Positions 7,489-11,167 of a stretch of 11,167 nt of DNA are shown here, one piece after another. Each line of letters opens with the position of its first letter. Positions within the stretch are counted from its first letter, which is position 1. The notes under the pieces are model-generated. The model was not told the DNA's origin, did not search any database, and worked only from the letters and a program-made list of their open reading frames with translations. Source of the stretch: Spirochaetia bacterium (GTDB lineage Bacteria > Spirochaetota > Spirochaetia > PWKH01); the NCBI GenBank assembly GCA_007128345.1, contig SKXS01000086.1, positions 1-11,167 of the forward strand. Reading direction: 5' to 3'. Both the position numbers and the translations under genes were made by a program.

Positions 7489-7647
7489 CCGCTCCGAACG
7501 TAATCTCTTGAACTCCTATAGTTCAAGTGGGTTTCCTATCCCCAACATCCTGTTCCAGTGATACCGGAGCAATTCAATTGGGGAAAACAGAATCCCGTAT
7601 TAATAGTTTGACCCAAGAGATTAGGGTTCTTCCCGAACACCGCAGGA
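7471..7647 (-). ncRNA. ssrS: 6S RNA (regulator of RNA polymerase holoenzyme)
   Basis: The gap between zapA and the TPR gene folds as a 6S RNA of about 170 nt. Nested perfect stems are visible on the - strand: closing stem 7646-7638 with 7488-7480 (9 bp, one G-U); a second stem 7623-7614 with 7510-7501 (10 bp); then a large, nearly symmetric bubble of about 17 bases per side; and an upper arm including 7584-7578 with 7545-7539 (7 bp) and a terminal hairpin 7568-7563 with 7559-7554. Inside the 3' bubble strand a local hairpin (7527-7520 with 7514-7507) sits where E. coli 6S RNA has its TTGAAC/GTTCAA hairpin. Short stretches such as TGTTCG near the 5' end, and GTTCAAG then TTAC then GCGGCA near the 3' end, resemble E. 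coli ssrS. The position directly after zapA is the ssrS locus of gammaproteobacteria. The RNA mimics an open promoter and binds sigma-70 holoenzyme in stationary phase. Confidence 0.88.
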
Positions 7648-7953
7648 TTAATCGTCAATCTTGTTGTTAATCAGCTTGATCAGTTCCTGGGTCAGCTGGT
7701 CAACTTCCTCAGATGCATCCTCCTCGTCTAAAGCCGTTTTGCTTCCAGATCTTGAGGAGAGCAGTTCATCCGCAAGCAGGATATTTGTGAGCACGCTGAT
7801 ACGGTGCGGATCAGTCTCTATCATGTGCTTCATGACGGTACTGCTTCTGCGCTCAATAAGTGCAATTACCCGGGAGAAGTACTCCGGATCGGCGTCAATC
7901 TTCAGTGAAAGAGAGATGCCCAGAAGCGTAGTTTTGACTATATGTTCTTCCAT
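7648..7953 (-). CDS. zapA: Cell division protein ZapA
   Basis: FtsZ-ring associated protein that bundles FtsZ filaments. The 101-residue product starts MEEHIVKTTLLG and has the ZapA order: an N-terminal beta hairpin around a LLGISLSLKIDADPEYFSRV segment (residues about 10-30), then a helix with the HRISVLTNILLADEL stretch typical of the family, then an acidic linker and a C-terminal coiled coil ending in LTQELIKLINNKI. A GTG at 7980 would add nine residues, but ATG 7953 fits the family start better; neither has a strong ribosome-binding site (AGGCGG eight bases before the ATG). It follows a ZapB-like coiled-coil gene and its stop abuts the 6S RNA 5' end. Confidence 0.87.
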   Translation of the reverse strand: MEEHIVKTTLLGISLSLKIDADPEYFSRVIALIERRSSTVMKHMIETDPHRISVLTNILLADELLSSRSGSKTALDEEDASEEVDQLTQELIKLINNKIDD

Positions 7954-7995
7954 CACGGTAACCGCCTGCTTCCCCGGCACCGGTCATCTGATCAA

Positions 7996-8394
7996 TCAGT
8001 ACAGCGGCGCATCCTCATCCTGCAGTGCCTGAGACCTCTTTTCCTCTGCCTCTTCGTCGGATTCCTCGACAGCCTCCTCAAAGGTGAAGCTCTCCTCATC
8101 CTCCTGATCAACTTCAGCTGCCAGATCATCGATAGCTTCGCTTACAGGTGCTTCAGACTGAACAGACAACTCCTCCAGCTGTTCGAGCTGGTCAAGCGCA
8201 CTGGTGATTCCCTCTTCGATGAGACGGTTTGTCTTGGAGTAGTCGCTCGAGTAAGACTTGAGCTCTTCGTTGTGCATACGCAGCAGCTCAACTTCATCGG
8301 AAAGCGTAGCATTTTCAGCTTTCAGCTTCTCAATGAAGTGAATCGCCTTTCTGATGCGCTCCTCCAGCAGCTGCACCTTCTCCAAAGTACTCAT
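7996..8394 (-). CDS. Short acidic coiled-coil protein, ZapB-like
   Basis: The 132-residue product has an N-terminal coiled coil (about residues 3-50; heptad Leu/Ile in LEKVQLLEERIRKAIHFIEK and on through LRMHNEELK), a second helical piece near 56-77, and a strongly acidic low-complexity tail rich in Glu and Asp. Size, coiled coil and position beside zapA resemble ZapB, the Z-ring organiser that binds ZapA, but the sequence is too low in complexity for a firm call. The start ATG 8394 is one base past the rplT stop, with AGGGG inside the rplT end, so translation is probably coupled to rplT. The gap to zapA is 42 bases. Confidence 0.8.
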   Translation of the reverse strand: MSTLEKVQLLEERIRKAIHFIEKLKAENATLSDEVELLRMHNEELKSYSSDYSKTNRLIEEGITSALDQLEQLEELSVQSEAPVSEAIDDLAAEVDQEDEESFTFEEAVEESDEEAEEKRSQALQDEDAPLY

Positions 8395-8395
8395 G

Positions 8396-8755
8396 TTATG
8401 CCCCTAAGGCCTGTTTGGCCTGATCCACCAGGGTGGTGAAGGCCGCCTTGTCCTCTATGGCGAGGTTTGAAAGCGCCTTCCTGTTTATCTGGATATCTGC
8501 GCGCTTAAGTCCTGAGATGAACTGCGAATAGTTCATTCCATGGGCCTGGGCCGCTGCAGAAATTCTGGTAATCCAGAGCCGTCTAAAATCACGCTTTTTT
8601 CTCCTGCGGTCACGATAGGCGTACTGACCTGCCTTTGCCACCGCATCCTTGGCGGTGCGCAGATTGGTGCTTCTCCGGCCCCAGTACCCCTTAGCCTGCT
8701 TGAGAATTTTCTTTCGTGCTTCTGTTCGTTTTGTTCCGTCTACTGCTCTTGGCAT
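8396..8755 (-). CDS. rplT: Large ribosomal subunit protein bL20
   Basis: Needed for 50S assembly and, in bacteria studied, for feedback control of its own operon by binding mRNA. The 119-residue product has the normal length with a basic N-terminal arm (RKKILKQAKGYWGRR around residues 14-28) and a globular domain containing RDRRRKKRDFRRLWITRI and SQFISGLKRA, both hallmarks of bL20. Start ATG 8755 has a perfect AAGGAGG six bases upstream. It lies 17 bases after rpmI in the classical infC-rpmI-rplT order. Confidence 0.98.
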   Translation of the reverse strand: MPRAVDGTKRTEARKKILKQAKGYWGRRSTNLRTAKDAVAKAGQYAYRDRRRKKRDFRRLWITRISAAAQAHGMNYSQFISGLKRADIQINRKALSNLAIEDKAAFTTLVDQAKQALGA

Positions 8756-8772
8756 GGTATTCCTCCTTGGTG

Positions 8773-8973
8773 CTAAAACTGATGGGGCAGCAGCCGCTTG
8801 ACCCGCTGGGTCTCAGGCTTGCTTAGCACTGCTCCGTGCCGGAGGGTTCGCTTGCGCTTGGTGGTCTTCTTGGTGAGAATGTGCCGCAGGCCCTGCTTCT
8901 TGTATTTTACCTTGCCCGTGGCTGTCACCTTGAAACGCTTGGCAGCAGCTTTTCTTGTTTTCATCTTTGGCAT
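8773..8973 (-). CDS. rpmI: Large ribosomal subunit protein bL35
   Basis: A 66-residue basic ribosomal protein beginning MPKMKTRKAAAKRFK, the conserved bL35 N-terminus, with the RHILTKKTTKRKR segment in the middle. The frame can be extended eight codons upstream, but ATG 8973 matches the family start and has AAAGGAG six bases before it. The gene lies 94 bases after infC; that gap carries two hairpins that may form an operator for bL20. Confidence 0.97.
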   Translation of the reverse strand: MPKMKTRKAAAKRFKVTATGKVKYKKQGLRHILTKKTTKRKRTLRHGAVLSKPETQRVKRLLPHQF

Positions 8974-9067
8974 ATTGTGCTCCTTTCTGAGCCGCAAGGG
9001 AACAAGATAACCCCTTGAGCTTCAGGTATTCACACGGAAACCATACAGGGTTTCCGTCATGTTAGTA
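8974..9067 (-). promoter_or_regulatory. infC-rpmI intergenic hairpins; candidate bL20-responsive operator
   Basis: The 94-base gap holds a perfect 9-bp hairpin (9057-9049 with 9042-9034, 6-base loop) and, closer to rpmI, a 6-bp stem (9017-9012 with 9000-8995, 11-base loop) extended beyond an internal loop by AGC/GCT. The first has no following T-run, so it is not a standard terminator. In E. coli, bL20 represses rpmI by binding structured RNA at this position, so an operator is a reasonable inference, not shown. Confidence 0.4.
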
Positions 9068-9613
9068 TTACGAAGGCTTCTGAGCCTTAGTTTTCTTTTG
9101 GTGGCTGAGTATCATCGACATGAACCTCCCTTCCATCTGGGGGGGTCTGTCAAGGGTATACCCTACATCATTTTCATCCAGTTTATCAAGTACCCGCATG
9201 AGCACATCCCTTCCCAGCTCGGTGTGGGCCATCTCACGGCCTCTGAAGCGGATAGTGACCTTGACCTTGTTCCCCTCAAGGAGGAAGTCGCCTATGTGCT
9301 TGGTCTTGAACTCAAGATCATGCTTCTCAATTTTAGGCTGCATACGAATCTCTTTGAGCTTAATCTGGGTCTGGTGCTTCTTCGCTTCCCGAATTTTCTT
9401 CTTCTGCTCGTAGACAAACTTGCCATAGTCCAGGATTTTACATACCGGCGGTACGGAATTCGGGGAGACCTCCACAAGGTCCATCTTCACAGATGCGGCC
9501 GCTTCCTTTGCCTCCTGCAGCGATACAATTCCCCGCTGCTCACCGTTTTCGTCAATCAGTCGTACATCCCGCGCCCTGATTTGATCGTTAATGCGTAGAT
9601 GTTTCGCAGACAA
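9068..9613 (-). CDS. infC: Translation initiation factor IF-3
   Basis: Binds the 30S subunit, blocks 50S joining and checks the initiator tRNA-start codon pairing. The 181-residue product has both IF3 domains: N-terminal LRINDQIRARDVRLID (residues 6-21) through a linker containing VCKILDYGKFVYEQKKK, and a C-terminal domain with KEIRMQPKIEKHD, VKVTIRFRGREMAH and the conserved RPPQMEGR near the end. The only plausible start is TTG at 9613, in frame four bases after AAGGAGG (9624-9618); there is no nearby ATG, and the first internal residues already match the family. IF3 genes often use such poor start codons because IF3 rejects them, giving autoregulation. A good promoter lies 44 bases upstream. 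Confidence 0.97.
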   Translation of the reverse strand: MSAKHLRINDQIRARDVRLIDENGEQRGIVSLQEAKEAAASVKMDLVEVSPNSVPPVCKILDYGKFVYEQKKKIREAKKHQTQIKLKEIRMQPKIEKHDLEFKTKHIGDFLLEGNKVKVTIRFRGREMAHTELGRDVLMRVLDKLDENDVGYTLDRPPQMEGRFMSMILSHQKKTKAQKPS

Positions 9614-9643
9614 TATCCCTCCTTGTGAATAGGTGCTCTATTC
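9611..9643 (-). promoter_or_regulatory. infC leader hairpin, Shine-Dalgarno and TTG start
   Basis: A short hairpin (9643-9638 with 9632-9627, 6 bp, 5-base loop) stands three bases before AAGGAGG (9624-9618), which is four bases from the TTG initiator (9613-9611). A strong ribosome-binding site with a weak start codon is the arrangement expected for IF3 self-control. Confidence 0.55.
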
Positions 9644-9663
9644 CTTCAATGTGATGTATTGCA

Positions 9664-9692
9664 ACTATATCATGGAGCCGCATGGGAGTCAA
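9664..9692 (-). promoter_or_regulatory. Promoter of the infC-rpmI-rplT operon
   Basis: TTGACT (9692-9687) and TATAGT (9669-9664) on the - strand are separated by exactly 17 bases, five of six matches each. Transcription would start near 9657, giving a leader of about 44 bases to the infC start. It is the best sigma-70 type promoter seen in the window. Confidence 0.75.
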
Positions 9693-9705
9693 AGGGGTGA
9701 ATGTG

Positions 9706-9729
9706 CTCCCCGCAGGCAAGTGCGGGGAG
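9706..9729 (-). terminator. GC-rich hairpin behind fba
   Basis: Perfect 9-bp inverted repeat (9729-9721 with 9714-9706, 6-base loop) begins 19 bases after the fba stop and lies just upstream of the infC promoter. It is followed on the - strand by CACATTC rather than a T-run, so it may be a weak terminator or an mRNA 3'-end stabiliser. Confidence 0.5.
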
Positions 9730-9747
9730 TTTCAAACAGAATGTGCG

Positions 9748-10740
9748 CTATGCGCGATCAGCGCTTCCAAGCACGTTGATATTCTTATGTTTGTACATCT
9801 CCTTGAGTGCTTCACGTGCAGGTCCGAGGTACTTGCGGGGATCAAACTCACCGGGCTGCTCGGCAAGGACTTTGCGTACCGCTGCAGTCATGGCCAGCCG
9901 TCCGTCGGAATCAATATTGATCTTGCAGACTGCTAAAGCGGCTGCCTTGCTGAGCTGTTCCTCAGGGATTCCTACGGAATCCTTCAGATCTCCCCCGTAG
10001 GAATTGATCATGGTCACAAGATCCTGGGGGACTGAGGAGGAACCGTGAAGGACAATAGAAAAGCCGGGAAGCCGTCTTTCAATTTCCTCAAGGATGTCAA
10101 ACCGCAGGGGAGGGGGTATGAGGATGCCCTCCTCACTTCTTGTGCACTGTGCGGGGGTGAACTTGTTCGCCCCGTGACTTGTGCCGATTGAAATGGCCAG
10201 GGAATCCACGCCGGTCTTTGTAACGAAGTCCTCTACTTCCTCAGGCTGCGTGTAGGTTGACTTTTCAGCCACCACGTCATCTTCAATGCCTGCAAGCACC
10301 CCGAGTTCTCCCTCTACGGTCACGTCAAACTGATGGGCGTATTCGACAACCCGGGAGGTCAGCTTAACATTCTCGTCATAATCCAGGTGCGAGCCGTCTA
10401 TCATGACGGAGGAGAAGCCGTTGTCGATGCACTCCTTGCAGATGTCGAAATCCGAACCATGGTCAAGGTGCAGCGCCATAGGTATCTCGCAGCCAAGCTC
10501 CCGTGCATACTCCACTGCACCGCGGGCCATATTCCGCAGAAGCGTTGCATTCGCGTAGTTCCGAGCCCCCTTGGAGACCTGGAGAATCACAGGAGACTTG
10601 GTCTCCACGCAGGCCTGGATGATCGCCTGAAGCTGCTCCATATTATTGAAGTTATATGCGGGAATCGCGTAGCCTCCCTTTCCTGCCTTTGCGAACATCT
10701 CTTTAGTATTTACGAGTCCGAGATCTTTGTACGAAATCAT
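9748..10740 (-). CDS. fba: Fructose-bisphosphate aldolase, class II (zinc-dependent)
   Basis: Cleaves fructose-1,6-bisphosphate to dihydroxyacetone phosphate and glyceraldehyde-3-phosphate in glycolysis, and reverses this in gluconeogenesis. The 330-residue product shows the class II landmarks in order: AIPAYNFNNMEQ near residues 25-36, MALHLDHG with the catalytic Asp and zinc-binding His near 88-95, VMIDGSHLDYDEN near 112-124, VEGELG, ISIGTSHGANKF with a zinc His near 184-195, VLHGSSS, and KINIDSDGR near 270-278. Length and motif spacing are of the Treponema/clostridial-like class II type rather than the roughly 360-residue E. coli type. Start ATG 10740 has AGGAGAGG about seven to nine bases upstream. 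It appears monocistronic: a hairpin follows it and a new promoter starts the infC operon. Confidence 0.96.
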   Translation of the reverse strand: MISYKDLGLVNTKEMFAKAGKGGYAIPAYNFNNMEQLQAIIQACVETKSPVILQVSKGARNYANATLLRNMARGAVEYARELGCEIPMALHLDHGSDFDICKECIDNGFSSVMIDGSHLDYDENVKLTSRVVEYAHQFDVTVEGELGVLAGIEDDVVAEKSTYTQPEEVEDFVTKTGVDSLAISIGTSHGANKFTPAQCTRSEEGILIPPPLRFDILEEIERRLPGFSIVLHGSSSVPQDLVTMINSYGGDLKDSVGIPEEQLSKAAALAVCKINIDSDGRLAMTAAVRKVLAEQPGEFDPRKYLGPAREALKEMYKHKNINVLGSADRA

Positions 10741-10774
10741 ATGGTACCTCTCCTATCAAATATAGGTAAACCCT

Positions 10775-10799
10775 AGTATAAAACGAGACGTATGGTCAA
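10775..10799 (-). promoter_or_regulatory. Possible fba promoter elements
   Basis: On the - strand TATACT (10780-10775) lies 35 bases before the fba ATG, with TTGACC (10799-10794) upstream. The spacing between them is only 13 bases (15 to the overlapping TACTAG), shorter than the usual 16-18, so the -35 assignment is doubtful. Confidence 0.3.
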
Positions 10800-10800
10800 G

Positions 10801-10970
10801 GGCCGCAGTACATCTGGTCCATGGAAACTGCATATCTTTCCAGGTCATGCACTGCGATATTGCGGATATTCCCCGTTACGGGTACACTGGATCAGAGTAT
10901 GTGACGCCCGTGCATCCCTCGGAGGACTTGCCGTGAACGTGGGCTGAAAGGTGGAACACATAGACAGATC
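10801..10970. other. Intergenic region between fba and the + strand partial frame; no assigned gene
   Basis: No coding region is supported in this stretch. On the + strand TTGCGG (10860-10865) and TACACT (10883-10888), 17 bases apart with a small CCCG/CGGG palindrome in the spacer, could be a weak promoter for a gene to the right. An imperfect TGGAAA/TTTCCA inverted repeat lies near 10822-10842. Neither is convincing on its own. Confidence 0.25.
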
Positions 10971-11167
10971 ATGCATGTACTGGAAGATCTCCTGAGCATG
11001 CGAAGGGAAGGAAGAGTGAAAGAAAAGACACACGATGCAGCACACAGCTGTGCGGATCCAGCACGGACTGATGATTCTTGGTCATCTCCAAAGCACCTGC
11101 CGTGCACCTGTTCGAAGGTGCATGAGAATTCAGTGCATGAAGTCATTATAGAGCCGGGAGCTGTACA
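10971..11167 (+). CDS. Possible partial reading frame running off the right edge, unrecognised
   Basis: A + strand frame is open from 10905 to the end of the window without a stop. Candidate starts are ATG 10971 (AAGGTGG 16 bases upstream, too far) and GTG 11016, which directly follows a purine-rich GGAAGGAAGA stretch that could serve as a ribosome-binding site. The visible product is polar and rich in His, Ser and Cys, ends in HEVIIEPGAV at the edge, and matches no family I know. Codon choice (AGA, AGG, CGA, ACA, ATA) looks less biased than in the neighbouring genes. It may be the start of a divergently transcribed gene or a chance frame. Confidence 0.25.
   Translation, partial: MHVLEDLLSMRREGRVKEKTHDAAHSCADPARTDDSWSSPKHLPCTCSKVHENSVHEVIIEPGAV

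Noticed and set aside
7953..7980. Upstream GTG start of zapA at 7980
   Set aside because: It adds nine residues not expected for ZapA and lacks a ribosome-binding site; ATG 7953 fits the family start.
8974..8997. Upstream start of rpmI at 8997
   Set aside because: bL35 conserved N-terminus begins at ATG 8973, which has a well-placed AAAGGAG.
11103..11122. GTTCGA inside an inverted repeat, resembling a tRNA T-arm
   Set aside because: The stem is 7 bp with a 6-base loop and no acceptor, D or anticodon arms could be placed on either strand.
11118..11140. Direct repeat GTGCATGA, two copies 15 bases apart
   Set aside because: Only two short copies, inside a possible coding frame; insufficient for a CRISPR array or iteron set.
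10845..11146. Two - strand frames (10845-11045 and 10892-11146) at the right end
   Set aside because: Their products are rich in Cys, Ser and Arg without domains, and no ribosome-binding site or family match was seen; they look like chance frames.

Overview
The window is a compact stretch of bacterial chromosome carrying conserved housekeeping genes. No insertion sequence, phage gene, CRISPR array, tRNA or rRNA was seen. The moderately GC-rich sequence and the mix of genes are compatible with a free-living spirochaete: a class II fructose-bisphosphate aldolase of about 330 residues, a thioredoxin reductase whose NADPH motif differs from the proteobacterial form, and a zapB-like/zapA pair behind infC-rpmI-rplT. 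This taxonomic call is an inference from family resemblance and is not proven by the sequence.

Left part, + strand (1-1503): the C-terminal part of an NAD(P)H-hydrate dehydratase (nnrD type), a small four-helix membrane protein of unknown function, and a MutT-type NUDIX hydrolase. The genes are close together and probably form one operon. It converges on glgC with an 18-base overlap of the two coding ends, so any terminator must lie inside coding DNA.

Everything from 1486 to 10740 is on the - strand. Read in the direction of transcription it runs: fba (class II aldolase); a strong promoter; infC, rpmI, rplT; a short acidic coiled-coil gene (ZapB-like); zapA; a 6S RNA gene (ssrS) filling the zapA downstream gap; a TPR-repeat gene; tsaE and tsaB (tRNA t6A synthesis); trxB; then a separate good promoter almost touching the glgA start codon; and glgA and glgC (glycogen synthesis), which overlap by ATGA. 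The layout joins translation initiation, ribosomal proteins, Z-ring accessory proteins, the RNA polymerase regulator 6S RNA and tRNA modification in one transcriptional direction, followed by a glycogen unit with its own promoter.

Right end (10741-11167): the region upstream of fba. It holds candidate promoter elements and, on the + strand, an unassigned reading frame that runs off the window. Nothing recognisable is encoded there.

The most informative findings are the 6S RNA, which is supported by nested complementary stems and by likeness to E. coli ssrS, the probably leaderless glgA transcript, and the regulatory architecture around infC/rpmI (TTG start, leader hairpin, intergenic hairpins). 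I did not find a convincing undescribed multi-gene system.
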